From JBDIAG01 sp963835085 (GTDB lineage Bacteria; Actinomycetota; Actinomycetes; Actinomycetales; CAWJMD01), in the NCBI GenBank assembly GCA_963835085.1, contig CAWIED010000001.1, positions 2,480,001 through 2,544,000 of the forward strand: a DNA stretch of 64,000 nucleotides. Direction: 5' to 3'. Each line of letters starts with the position of its first letter. The first letter of the stretch is position 1. Of the stretch, positions 9,367-18,285 are shown one piece after another. Made by a program: the position numbers and the translations under genes. The notes beneath the pieces are model-generated. The model ran no database searches and was not told the DNA's origin. It worked only from the letters and a program-made list of their open reading frames with translations.

Positions 9367-9686
9367 GTCTCCTGCCTCGACCCTTCGGTGTTCTGCCGAC
9401 TGGTGGACTGCCAGTCGGTGTCCGCCAACCGGTTTCCCGCTACAGCCGACGTTTTGCCTGTCTTGTCGCCGCTGCCTGACCTGCAACCGCTGCGTCATCC
9501 TGCGTGAGAATGACATGGGTGGAATTACATGCGTGTCGCAGCGTCCGAGTCAAGCGGGCTGGTGATATCGGGTGAAAAATTGACTAAACGTCACATAACG
9601 ACGAGGTAACCGACACTCTCCGTGATGCTTGCGACGAGGAGGCGACCTGTTCGCCGCCGACGCCGACGGTCCGCAAGGATACCGGT

Positions 9687-10703
9687 ATGAACATCACCGT
9701 CCTGTCCGGTGGAATCGGAGGCGCCCGGTTCATCTCCGGACTGCTGCACCATCTCGACTCCACTCCCGGTGGTCGCGCCGCACACCGGGTGAGCATCATC
9801 GCGAATACCGCCGATGACATCACCCTGCATGGCCTGCGGGTGTGCCCAGACCTCGACACCGTGATGTACACCCTTGGTGGCGGCGCCAACTCGGAGCAGG
9901 GCTGGGGCCGGGTCGACGAGACCTTCGGCGTCGCAGCCGAGCTCGCCGCCTACGACGCGGGGGCGCAGTGGTTTGCGCTGGGCGACAAGGACATTGCCAC
10001 GCATCTGGTGCGCACTCGGATGCTCGGGCTCGGCTACCCGCTGAGCCAGGTCACTCGCGCCCTGTGCGCCCGCTGGGGATTGACGCCCGAGGCCGGGGTG
10101 GAACTGCTGCCGATGACCGACGACGGCGTCGAGACGCACGTGGTGGTCGACCTGCCGCCGGCCGATGATCCGGCCGCCCGGCCCGAGCCGAGGGCCATCC
10201 ACTTTCAGGAGTGGTGGGTCCGTCACCACGCGGCGCTACCGGCGCGCCAGATCGCGGTCGTCGGGGTCGAGCGGTCGAACCCCGCACCAGGGGTGCTGGA
10301 GGCCATCCGCGGTTGTGACGTGGTGTTGCTGCCACCGTCCAACCCGGTGGTGTCGATCGGAACCATCCTGGCGGTTCCGGGCATCCGCGATGCGCTGCGC
10401 GGCACCCGGGCCCCCGTCGTGGGAGTCTCGCCCATCGTGGCCGGTCGCCCGGTGCGAGGCATGGCAGACGCCTGCCTGGACGCGATCGGCGTGGAGACCT
10501 CGGCCAAGGCCGTGGGCGGCCTCTACGCCGACCTGCTCGACGCGTGGCTGGTGGACGACTCCGACGCCGACCTCGACGACACCCTCGTCCCGGGTGGGCG
10601 TGCCCGGGTGCGCGCCGTCCCGCTGCTCATGACCGACTTGGACGCCACGGCCAGGATGGCGGCCACCGCTCTCGACCTGGCAGGCCCGGCGAGGGCTGCG
10701 TGA
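9687..10703 (+). CDS. fbiA: 2-phospho-L-lactate/phosphoenolpyruvate transferase (F420 biosynthesis)
   Basis: FbiA/CofD transfers the phospho-lactyl or phosphoenolpyruvyl moiety to the deazaflavin Fo, giving (dehydro-)F420-0. The 338-residue length is normal. Seen are the N-terminal nucleotide loop GGIGGARF (8-15), NTADDITLHGLRVCPDLDT, a GWGRVDETF segment, and LLPPSNPVVSIGTIL in the second half. ATG at 9687 has AAGGA about eight bases upstream. It overlaps fbiB by four bases (GTGA). Fo synthase (fbiC) is not in the window. Confidence 0.93.
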   Translation: MNITVLSGGIGGARFISGLLHHLDSTPGGRAAHRVSIIANTADDITLHGLRVCPDLDTVMYTLGGGANSEQGWGRVDETFGVAAELAAYDAGAQWFALGDKDIATHLVRTRMLGLGYPLSQVTRALCARWGLTPEAGVELLPMTDDGVETHVVVDLPPADDPAARPEPRAIHFQEWWVRHHAALPARQIAVVGVERSNPAPGVLEAIRGCDVVLLPPSNPVVSIGTILAVPGIRDALRGTRAPVVGVSPIVAGRPVRGMADACLDAIGVETSAKAVGGLYADLLDAWLVDDSDADLDDTLVPGGRARVRAVPLLMTDLDATARMAATALDLAGPARAA

Positions 10704-11728
10704 GAGTCACCGCCACCGCGCTGCCCGGGCTGGGCGAGATCAGACCCGGTAGCGACCTCGCAGCCGAGATCGTCGCGGCAGCCAATGGTTTCGGAGTCGA
10801 GCTGAGCTCTGACCTGATCGTGGTGGTGGCGAGCAAAGTGGTGGCCAAGGCCGAAGGGCGCACGGTGCCCGAAGCCGAGCGCGACCGGGCCATCACGGCG
10901 GAGTCCACCCATGTTGTCGCCGCCCGTTCGTTGCCGGACGGGCGGGTGACCCGGGTCGTCCACACCCGGCAGGGCCCGGTGCTGGCCGCCGCCGGAGTAG
11001 ACGCCTCCGACGTCGCGGTCGGGACGGTGCTGCTGCTGCCCGCCGATCCGGACACCTCGGCGCGCCGGCTGCGGGCCGGCATCGAGCGGCTGACCGGACA
11101 CCGTCCGGCGGTGGTCGTGACCGACACGAGCGGACGACCCTGGCGCGCCGGCGTCACCGACTTCTGTTTGGGCGCAGCCGGTCTGCTGACCCTGGACGAC
11201 CGCCGGGGCCAGCCCGACGCCGCCGGGCGGGTGCTGAGCGTGACCGTGCGGAACGTCGCCGACGAACTCGCCGCTCTGGGCGACCTGGTCAAGGGCAAGT
11301 CGGCCGGCACCCCCGTGGCACTGGTAACCGGCCTACGTCGGTTCGTGACCCACGACGACGGCCCGGGCGCCGCCGGATTGACCCGCACCGGGCCTACCGA
11401 CTGGTTTCAGCACGGCCATGTCGAGGCCGTATGGGCATCGCTGCTGCGCGACGAGCCGGCCGGGGTGGGCGCCCCCGCCATCGACCCGGCGGCGGAGACC
11501 GTCATGGATCGTCTGGGCAGAGCAGTGGCGCTGGCGCTGGCCTGTCCGGCAGGCCGGGAGGTGGCCGCCGACGTCCATCCCGCCGGCGTCAACCTCACCG
11601 GGCCCGAACGCGCCCTGGGCGGCGTGAGTGAGCGGCTGCTGTCGGCTGCTTGGGCGGAGCGACTGACTCTGCGCGAGGACGTCGAAACCTCGCCTGGCAC
11701 AGCCATTTTCACGCTCGCGAACGAGTGA
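10700..11728 (+). CDS. fbiB: Coenzyme F420-0:L-glutamate ligase, short FbiB
   Basis: Adds gamma-linked glutamates to F420-0. The start is GTG at 10700, coupled to the fbiA stop. Residues 1 to about 245 form the CofE-type ligase domain: VVVASKVVAKAEGRTV, TDTSGRPWRAGVTDFCLGAAGL and the GTPVALVTGLR region. Mycobacterial FbiB is about 448 residues with a C-terminal FMN-binding nitroreductase-like domain; here the protein is 342 residues and only about 95 follow the ligase domain, too few for a full nitroreductase fold. Reduction of dehydro-F420 may therefore be done elsewhere or by a reduced domain. It converges with the alkA-like gene. Confidence 0.88.
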   Translation: MRVTATALPGLGEIRPGSDLAAEIVAAANGFGVELSSDLIVVVASKVVAKAEGRTVPEAERDRAITAESTHVVAARSLPDGRVTRVVHTRQGPVLAAAGVDASDVAVGTVLLLPADPDTSARRLRAGIERLTGHRPAVVVTDTSGRPWRAGVTDFCLGAAGLLTLDDRRGQPDAAGRVLSVTVRNVADELAALGDLVKGKSAGTPVALVTGLRRFVTHDDGPGAAGLTRTGPTDWFQHGHVEAVWASLLRDEPAGVGAPAIDPAAETVMDRLGRAVALALACPAGREVAADVHPAGVNLTGPERALGGVSERLLSAAWAERLTLREDVETSPGTAIFTLANE

Positions 11729-11732
11729 GGCG

Positions 11733-12707
11733 CTAGCGCGGCGGGCGATGGACGCGCTGCCGCGTGGGGGTGTGCGTGGGCAGCGCCATCCGGGGGCCAC
11801 GCCGAGGCCGGGCGATCCCGGCCAGCTCGATGAGCCGCTGTACCCGGAAGCGGTGCCCGCGGTATTGCTCGATCAGCCTGGCGCAGCCGTCGTCGTCGAG
11901 CACCTGCCCGGTCAAGGCGAAGGACACGTTCTTGGCGACGTGGTAGTCGCCGAAGCTGAAAGCGTCGGCGTCGCCATGGGCACGCTGCCGGATCTCGGCC
12001 GACGTCCAGCGACCCAGGCCGCCCAGCGTCTGCAATGTTCTGTCGACGTCAGCGGCCGGCAGGGTCAGGGTGCGCTCGAGCCCGGTGGCAGCCCGGGCGC
12101 CGTTGACAAGGGTCCGTCGACGGCTCTGGTCGACCCCGGCCTGCAGCCACTCCCAGGACGGAATCGCCCGCCAGACCTCAGGAGTGGGCGGAAGGTGCAT
12201 GCCCCGGGCCGGATGTGCTTCGTCCTGGGCAGAGGCAGGCCCTGGAGCAGGCTCGCCGAACTGCCGCACCAGCCGCCCCCAGGCGTAGAAGGCCTCCTTG
12301 CCGGTCACCCGCTGTTCCATGCAGGCCGCGGCAAACGCGTCGAAGACCCGGCGGGTGCGCATGACCCGCAGCCCGGGATTGGTGCGCACGCCTTCGATCA
12401 GCACCCGGTGCGTGGGTGCGAAATCGTGCGGCCGGTCGCGGGAGCCGAGCAGTTCCGGCACCCCGTCGAGCACCCAGTCGGCGCCTTTTCCCCAGGCAGT
12501 GGCCAGCACCTCCTCCGCCGCCGGGTCGAGCATCAGGTGCAGCAACGCAGAGCCCGTGGGAGTGCCGGTGGCCCACCACAGCGCGCGACCGTTCGGCTCC
12601 CAGCGACAACACGGATCTCCCCCTCCGTGCCGTAGCCCGCTCAGCACCTGCCGCAGGGCCAGCGGGTGTCCCGGGCGATAGCTGCGCTGACGCTCCGACC
12701 CGCTCAC
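11733..12707 (-). CDS. DNA-3-methyladenine glycosylase 2 (AlkA-like)
   Basis: Base-excision glycosylase of the HhH-GPD superfamily. The helix-hairpin-helix and GPD region is at LGGLGRWTSAEIRQRAHG, followed by DADAFSFGDYHVAKN, where the Asp of GDYHV is the probable catalytic residue. The length (324 residues) fits AlkA enzymes lacking the Ada part. GTG at 12707 is preferred over the GTG two codons upstream, because a TAGCCT -10 box ends six bases before it, arguing for a leaderless transcript. It is convergent with fbiB, its usual neighbour in actinobacteria. Confidence 0.85.
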   Translation of the reverse strand: MSGSERQRSYRPGHPLALRQVLSGLRHGGGDPCCRWEPNGRALWWATGTPTGSALLHLMLDPAAEEVLATAWGKGADWVLDGVPELLGSRDRPHDFAPTHRVLIEGVRTNPGLRVMRTRRVFDAFAAACMEQRVTGKEAFYAWGRLVRQFGEPAPGPASAQDEAHPARGMHLPPTPEVWRAIPSWEWLQAGVDQSRRRTLVNGARAATGLERTLTLPAADVDRTLQTLGGLGRWTSAEIRQRAHGDADAFSFGDYHVAKNVSFALTGQVLDDDGCARLIEQYRGHRFRVQRLIELAGIARPRRGPRMALPTHTPTRQRVHRPPR

Positions 12708-12713
12708 CTGCAC

Positions 12714-12719
12714 AGGCTA
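12714..12719 (-). promoter_or_regulatory. -10 box, probable leaderless promoter of the alkA-like gene
   Basis: TAGCCT on the minus strand, six bases before the GTG at 12707. It shares a short divergent intergenic region with the TIGR03089 promoter. Confidence 0.45.
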
Positions 12720-12753
12720 GGTCGCCGACGCACTTTGGGTTAGGGCGCGCCCT

Positions 12754-12759
12754 TAGGAT
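12754..12759 (+). promoter_or_regulatory. -10 box, probable leaderless promoter of the TIGR03089 gene
   Basis: TAGGAT eight bases before ATG 12768, in the same CCCTTAGGATCGA context as at 3539. Confidence 0.5.
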
Positions 12760-12767
12760 CGACTCCG

Positions 12768-13436
12768 ATGGATGCCGTCTCCCGTGCCCGAACCGTCCCT
12801 GAGCTGCTGGCGGCCCTGCTGGCCAGCGATCCGTCGCGCCCGCGCATCACCTGGTACGGCCCGGAGGGCGACCGGGTGGAGCTGGCTGCCCGCACGCTGG
12901 CCAACTGGGTGGCCAAGAGCGCCAACCTGCTGGTGGACGAGCTCGACCTCCAGCCCGGTGGGGTGCTGGCACTCCACCTGCCCGTGCACTGGAAGAGCGT
13001 GGTTCTCGATCTGGCAGCCCGCAGCGTGGGTGCAGCCGTCGTGACCGGTGACGGTGCCGATGCCGACGTCGTGGCCACGACAGAGCCTGGCAGCCCGTCG
13101 CTCGCCGGCCGGCCGCCAGGCACGGTGCTGGCGGTTGGACTGGCCTCCCTGGCACGCCGGTTCGACGGCGAACTCCCTTCAGGAGCAATCGATTACGCTG
13201 CCGAGGTGGCAGGGATGGACGATGTGTTCGGCGCCGCCGAGCCGAGTTCACTACCGCCCGCCCGGTTCGAGGCAGCCACTGCGCCACGGGTGCTCGTGCG
13301 TACCGACGAGCCCACCGCACTGGCCACCGTGCTGGCCGCCCTGCAGGCGGACGGCTCAGTGGTGCTCGCTCACACAGGTGTGCCGGAAGCCACGTTGGCC
13401 CCCGAACACGCGACGTTGCCTGCTCCACCACGTTGA
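12768..13436 (+). CDS. TIGR03089-family protein
   Basis: A 222-residue protein of the actinobacterial TIGR03089 family, which resembles the N-terminal part of AMP-binding (acyl-adenylate) enzymes without the ATP-binding core. Visible are ITWYGPEGDRVELAARTLANWV, then LQPGGVLALHLPVHWKSV and AARSVGAAVVTGD. No adenylation signature (TSGTTG...) is present, so catalysis is not expected. In relatives it sits beside an LCP-family gene; here the LCP gene lies about 47 kb away. A strong hairpin follows its stop. Confidence 0.8.
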   Translation: MDAVSRARTVPELLAALLASDPSRPRITWYGPEGDRVELAARTLANWVAKSANLLVDELDLQPGGVLALHLPVHWKSVVLDLAARSVGAAVVTGDGADADVVATTEPGSPSLAGRPPGTVLAVGLASLARRFDGELPSGAIDYAAEVAGMDDVFGAAEPSSLPPARFEAATAPRVLVRTDEPTALATVLAALQADGSVVLAHTGVPEATLAPEHATLPAPPR

Positions 13437-13437
13437 G

Positions 13438-13461
13438 CTCGGCTCGCTCGAAGGAGCCGAG
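13438..13461 (+). terminator. Hairpin terminator after the TIGR03089 gene
   Basis: CTCGGCTC and GAGCCGAG form an 8-bp GC-rich stem with an 8-base loop, starting one base after the TGA at 13434-13436. There is no T-tract, as is common in actinobacteria. Confidence 0.55.
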
Positions 13462-13567
13462 GCGCGTAGCGTCAATGACAGTCAGGCACTAGCCAGGCTG
13501 GCCCCTGAGGCCCGCAGCCGGGTCCCCCTTGCCCACCGTGGCGCGTGCGCACGAGTGGGAGCAGGCA

Positions 13568-16018
13568 ATGAGCCGGATCGAACACAGTGATCCTCTGGCG
13601 AGGCCGCAGGGCACCGAACCAACCGTCGAGCAGCCGGCCAGCACATCGGCCGATGGACTGACCAGCGACGAAGCCCGGCGTCTGCTTGCCACGGTCGGCC
13701 TGAACGCGATGCCGGACACGACGGTGCATCCGGTGCGCAAGGCGTTGAAGACGTTGTGGGCGCCGGTGCCGTGGATGCTCGAGGCTGCGATGGTCTTAGA
13801 GCTGGTGTTGCGCAACTTCACCGAGGCCGGCGTGATTGCAGGGTTGCTGGTGTTCAACGCGGCGATCGGCCTATTTCAGGAAGGAAAGGCGCAGGCGACG
13901 CTGGCGGCGCTGCAATCGCGCCTGGCGTTGAACGCCTCCGTCCGTCGCGACGGGCAGTGGACCATCATCGCCTCGGCGCAGGTGGTGCCGGGCGACCTGG
14001 TGAAACTCTCACTGGGAGCGGTGGTCGCCGCAGACGTGAAGATCGTGGACGGTTCGGTATTGCTCGATCAGTCGATGCTGACCGGCGAATCCGAACCGGT
14101 CGAGGCCGGCGCGGGCACCGACACGTACGCCGGTGCACTGGTACGGCGTGGGCAAGCCACCGCACAGGTCACGGCGACCGGGCCGCGCACCAAGTTCGGG
14201 CACACGGCCGAGCTGGTGCGCACTGCGCACGCGGTCAGTACGCAGCAGAAGGCCGTGCTGCGGGTCGTGCGCAACCTCGCTGTGTTCAACGGTGTTCTCA
14301 TCATTGCCCTGATCGGCTACGCGGACGTCCGGGGACTGGCCTGGAGCGTGATCATCCCGCTCGTGCTCACCGCAGTGCTGGCCGCGATCCCGGTAGCGCT
14401 ACCCGCCACCTTCACCCTGGCCAGCGCCCTGGGCGCCCGCACCCTCGGCAAGGTCGGGGTGCTGCCGACCCGGCTGTCAGCCGTTGACGAAGCAGGCAGC
14501 GTGGACGTGCTCTGCTCGGATAAGACGGGCACCCTCACAAGGAACGAGCTGACCGTCCATACGGTGCGGGCGATGGCCGGTTTCGACGAGGCCACCCTCC
14601 TCAGCCTGGCGGCCCTGGCCAGCGCCGACGGCGGCCAGGACCCGGTAGACGCTGCCATCCGCACGGCGGCCCACGAAAAGCCCGATCCGAACCCGGCGAC
14701 CTTGGTCGACTTCGTTCCGTTCGACCCGGCCAAGAAATTATCGGAAGCGACCGCCACCGGTACCGACGGACAGGGCCTGCGGATCGTCAAGGGCGCCTAC
14801 GACACCATCATCGCCCTCACCCAACCCACCCCCGAAGAATCAACGGCCGGATCGGGCGCCATAACGGAGCTGGAAGGACAGGGCTTGCGAGTCCTGGCCG
14901 TCGCTGCCGCGCCCATCGGGAAGGCGGGCCGTTCCCTACGGTTGATCGGGCTCATCGCCCTCGACGATCCGCCCCGCACGGACTCCGCCGCCCTGATCAC
15001 CGAACTCCACGCGCTGGGGGTTCGCACCGTGATGGTTACCGGCGATGCTCCGGCTACCGCCGGTGCCGTCGCGCGTGCCGTGGGGCTCGACGGGGCGACC
15101 TGCCCGGCGGCGGCCCTTCCGGCGGATCTACGGCCGGAGCAGTTCGCCGTGTTCGCCGGCATCTTCCCCGAGGGAAAGTACGACTTGGTGAAGGCGTTCC
15201 AGAAGAGCGGGCATACCGTCGGGATGTGCGGCGACGGCGCCAACGACGCCCCAGCCCTGCGGCAGGCGCAGATGGGGGTCGCGGTCTCCACCGCCACCGA
15301 CGTCGCAAAGTCCGCGGCGGGCATCGTGCTGACCACCGCCGGGCTGGGCGGCATCGTCGCAGCGGTCACCGAAGGTCGTTCGGCCTACCAGCGCATCCTC
15401 ACGTACACCTTGAACTCGATCACGAAGAAGATCACGAACGTGCTGTTCCTGACCTTCGGGCTGATCATCACCGGCCACGCCATTCTGACCCCGATGCTGA
15501 TGGTCGTCATCATGGTGACCGGCGACTTCCTCGGCATGTCTGTGACCACCGACAACGTCCGGCCGTCAGCCAGCCCCAATCAATGGCAGATCGGAAAGCT
15601 CACGGTTGCCGGATCGGTCCTCGGTGGCTGCTTCCTCGCCTTCTGCACCGGTACGCTGCTGATCGGCAAGTACGCGCTCGGCCTCGACCTCGGGCAACTC
15701 CAGGCGCTGTGTGTCGTGGCCCTTGTCTTCGGCGGTGAAGCCGTTCTCTACAACGCCCGCGAACGCCGGCATCTCTGGGATTCACGGCCCGGCCGCTGGG
15801 TGATCGTCGCCTCTGTGGCAGACATCGTAATCATCTCCGCATTTGCCCTCGGCGGTCTCGTCCTGCACGCACTGTCGCTGGCCATCCTCGGTGGCATCGC
15901 GGCCGCTGCTGTGCTGTTCGCGTTCCTCCTCGACCTGATCAAAGTGCCGTTGTTCTGGCGGCTTCAGATCGCGCAACCGGCGGAACACGACACGCAAACC
16001 GTACAGTCGCGCCAATAG
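13568..16018 (+). CDS. P3A-type plasma-membrane proton-efflux ATPase
   Basis: An 816-residue P-type ATPase of the H+-exporting (P3A) subfamily. Dephosphorylation loop TGES at 172-175, phosphorylation motif DKTGTLT with Asp318, hinge GDGAND at 555-560. Two membrane helices precede the actuator domain, two follow it, and a C-terminal bundle of about six starts near residue 620. ATG at 13568 is preferred over an upstream TTG because GGGAG lies six bases before it. Bacterial P3A pumps are sporadically distributed; a role in proton extrusion or pH homeostasis is inferred. It stands between core loci without an operon partner and is convergent with the EAL gene. Confidence 0.88.
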   Translation: MSRIEHSDPLARPQGTEPTVEQPASTSADGLTSDEARRLLATVGLNAMPDTTVHPVRKALKTLWAPVPWMLEAAMVLELVLRNFTEAGVIAGLLVFNAAIGLFQEGKAQATLAALQSRLALNASVRRDGQWTIIASAQVVPGDLVKLSLGAVVAADVKIVDGSVLLDQSMLTGESEPVEAGAGTDTYAGALVRRGQATAQVTATGPRTKFGHTAELVRTAHAVSTQQKAVLRVVRNLAVFNGVLIIALIGYADVRGLAWSVIIPLVLTAVLAAIPVALPATFTLASALGARTLGKVGVLPTRLSAVDEAGSVDVLCSDKTGTLTRNELTVHTVRAMAGFDEATLLSLAALASADGGQDPVDAAIRTAAHEKPDPNPATLVDFVPFDPAKKLSEATATGTDGQGLRIVKGAYDTIIALTQPTPEESTAGSGAITELEGQGLRVLAVAAAPIGKAGRSLRLIGLIALDDPPRTDSAALITELHALGVRTVMVTGDAPATAGAVARAVGLDGATCPAAALPADLRPEQFAVFAGIFPEGKYDLVKAFQKSGHTVGMCGDGANDAPALRQAQMGVAVSTATDVAKSAAGIVLTTAGLGGIVAAVTEGRSAYQRILTYTLNSITKKITNVLFLTFGLIITGHAILTPMLMVVIMVTGDFLGMSVTTDNVRPSASPNQWQIGKLTVAGSVLGGCFLAFCTGTLLIGKYALGLDLGQLQALCVVALVFGGEAVLYNARERRHLWDSRPGRWVIVASVADIVIISAFALGGLVLHALSLAILGGIAAAAVLFAFLLDLIKVPLFWRLQIAQPAEHDTQTVQSRQ

Positions 16019-16050
16019 CCTGCCGGCCCGGCATCCCTGGCAGACACCGC

Positions 16051-18144
16051 TTAGGCGGAGATCTCAGTTGCCAACTCCGCCAGCTGATTCCACCGAGAGC
16101 GCTGCTCGGCGCCATCCTTCCTCGACAGGACGCTGCGATGCGCAGCCTCGTGGGCCGCCACAACTCGATCGTCACGGCCCTCCAGGTAGCTCGACATGGG
16201 ACAGGCCCGAGTACGCAGTGCCCACTCCCCACTCAGCCAGGGCAGGCCCACGGTCACTCCGTGCTGCCACGCCAGGTGCCCGGCGAGCGCACCGATGGGA
16301 GTGCGCGGCCGGTTGCGGTCGAAGTCCATTCGGAAGGTGCGGATCCAGCCCGGGACCGCGTGGGCCGGCAGCGGAGGGCTGATGCCATACCCCTGCCCCG
16401 CCCGAACATTCAATTGGATGGCGGCTTCGATCAGGCCGTCGTTCTCCAGCCCCTCGATCACCACCGCAATGCCCAGCCGGTCGGCAATGCTGCAAATAGG
16501 GCCGATGAAATGCAGACCGCTGCCGTAACCAGAGTTGTCTCCCCGCACGAGGATGCGATCGATCTTCACTTCATCAAAGGGAAAGGACCGCAGCCGCAAC
16601 AACGAGCTGTAACCCGAGCCGAGATCGTCCTGAGAGAGCCGTACTCCTTGTTCGGCCAGGTCCTCCGCGAGGGCTTGGCGGCGGTTGAGATCGAAGTCCA
16701 GGGCCCCCGTCTCGAGGATCTCCAGTGTCAGCCGACCGGGATCCATGCCGTGCCGGCCGATGAGCGCGTCGATCGCGTCGTGATAGCGACGATCGATGAG
16801 CGCCTGGGTCGGCAGATTGAGGGAGATGTCTGTGCGTACGCCTTCGGCCCCCCAGGCCTGCATGGCCTGCGACGACTGCTCCAGCCCCACGTCGAAAAGG
16901 TGAAACAACTCCCGGTCTCCGAACGCCGGCAGGATCTCCGCCGGCAGGGCCAGCCGATCGTCCACCCGCAATCGTGCGAGGGCCTCCATCCGCAACACCC
17001 GTCCGTCGGTGAGGTCGACGATGGGTTGGAACCACATCTCGACACCTTCATGCGCCAGCTTGCGCAGACTGGTGCGCCGGCTCTTGAAGGCGCTGACGGC
17101 CGTCCCCAAACCCGGATGATCCTCCAGATCCACTAGGGCGCTCTCCACCGAGACTTTCACCTGGTCGAGGATCCGCAGTCTGATGAGTGGCGAGAAATAG
17201 CCGTGCCATTTCGCAACCAGCAGGATCAGGGCCCGCGTCACACCCGAGCGATCGACGAGCGGAATGGCGCATTCCGCCGCCCAGCCCAGGGCCGTGATCA
17301 CCTCCAGCCAGGCGGTCACCGTGCCATCGTGCTCCATCGCCTCGCTGTGCTCCATGCTTCCCGACCGCCAGGCGCGACCCACCGGACCCTGGGCGTGAGC
17401 ATCGTCGGCGGCGACGGTAACCGGGGGGAAACGACCCGAGTCGGCCAATTGCAGGTATCCGGCGAGGCCCGGACCGTCTCCGAACTCGACCACCATGTTT
17501 CCTGCGGCGTCACAGCGAGCAAACAGACAAACGAGCATTCCGTCGAGGCGCCCCAGCTCGCTCAGCACCCGCCGAGCCAGGTCGGGCACGGTGCGCGACG
17601 TAGACGCATCGGCGATGATCTGGGAGAGCGCGGCCGCCCGCGAACTCTCGAGGTTGCGGTACCCGACGCACGCATACTGCAGGTCGGCCATGAATCGCGC
17701 ACCCAGCACCGCACGGACCCGATCGAGAACATTCTCCGGGAAGACTGACGACAACCGCGCGACGAGGTGATGCTGATGATCGATCAAGGCTGCCGTATAG
17801 GCCTCCAACTCGATGCCGATCATGCCGTGCAGACTGCCGGCGCTCATACTCGCCTGCTGTCGTGCGGACGGGTCGGAATCGGGGTCGAGCACCAGCAGAA
17901 GATGAGCGACCTGGTGCCGCTTCAGCTCGTCCACGCGCTGGGAGCTGAGGTAACCAAGGATCTTGGCCGTTGCAGAATCCTGCAACAGCCGGGCGTAGAA
18001 CTCATCGATCACACCGGGCAGCACACTAGGCAGCTGCTCGGTCAGCAGCCGCAAGGTCGCCAGATCTTCCGTCGACTCGCGACTGTCTTCGGTCGCCTCG
18101 TGAGAATCACTGTTAGTTTTGGGCGTTTGGTACCCCGAGTGCAC
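16051..18144 (-). CDS. Globin-coupled c-di-GMP phosphodiesterase (globin-sensor-EAL)
   Basis: About 697 residues with three parts. Residues ~30-175 are a globin-coupled-sensor domain with a probable proximal haem His81 (QVAHLLLVLD) and the later SLHGMIGIELEAY helix. Residues ~180-340 look like a GAF-type linker domain. From ~350 there is an EAL domain keeping the catalytic set: EALARL, SLNLP, ETGALD, DDLGSG, EVKIDR, IEGLEN and QGYGISPP. A ~100-residue C-terminal extension ends near CPMSSYL. It should hydrolyse c-di-GMP under control of O2 or another haem ligand. GTG 18144 is chosen because TAATCT ends six bases before it. Confidence 0.85.
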   Translation of the reverse strand: MHSGYQTPKTNSDSHEATEDSRESTEDLATLRLLTEQLPSVLPGVIDEFYARLLQDSATAKILGYLSSQRVDELKRHQVAHLLLVLDPDSDPSARQQASMSAGSLHGMIGIELEAYTAALIDHQHHLVARLSSVFPENVLDRVRAVLGARFMADLQYACVGYRNLESSRAAALSQIIADASTSRTVPDLARRVLSELGRLDGMLVCLFARCDAAGNMVVEFGDGPGLAGYLQLADSGRFPPVTVAADDAHAQGPVGRAWRSGSMEHSEAMEHDGTVTAWLEVITALGWAAECAIPLVDRSGVTRALILLVAKWHGYFSPLIRLRILDQVKVSVESALVDLEDHPGLGTAVSAFKSRRTSLRKLAHEGVEMWFQPIVDLTDGRVLRMEALARLRVDDRLALPAEILPAFGDRELFHLFDVGLEQSSQAMQAWGAEGVRTDISLNLPTQALIDRRYHDAIDALIGRHGMDPGRLTLEILETGALDFDLNRRQALAEDLAEQGVRLSQDDLGSGYSSLLRLRSFPFDEVKIDRILVRGDNSGYGSGLHFIGPICSIADRLGIAVVIEGLENDGLIEAAIQLNVRAGQGYGISPPLPAHAVPGWIRTFRMDFDRNRPRTPIGALAGHLAWQHGVTVGLPWLSGEWALRTRACPMSSYLEGRDDRVVAAHEAAHRSVLSRKDGAEQRSRWNQLAELATEISA

Positions 18145-18150
18145 CACCGC

Positions 18151-18156
18151 AGATTA
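18151..18156 (-). promoter_or_regulatory. -10 box, probable leaderless promoter of the globin-EAL gene
   Basis: TAATCT on the minus strand, six bases before GTG 18144 and three before the alternative GTG 18147. Confidence 0.45.
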
Positions 18157-18285
18157 GTCGATGGTTGTAGCTGTTGGGTCAGGACGAGCCGACCTGGGGT
18201 CGGGCAATCGGCGCGGCTCTCACTGGCCGGGGTGGGCGAGCCGGTGATGATCGGCTCCCGAGGCCGCACCGTCGCGACAGAGTGG

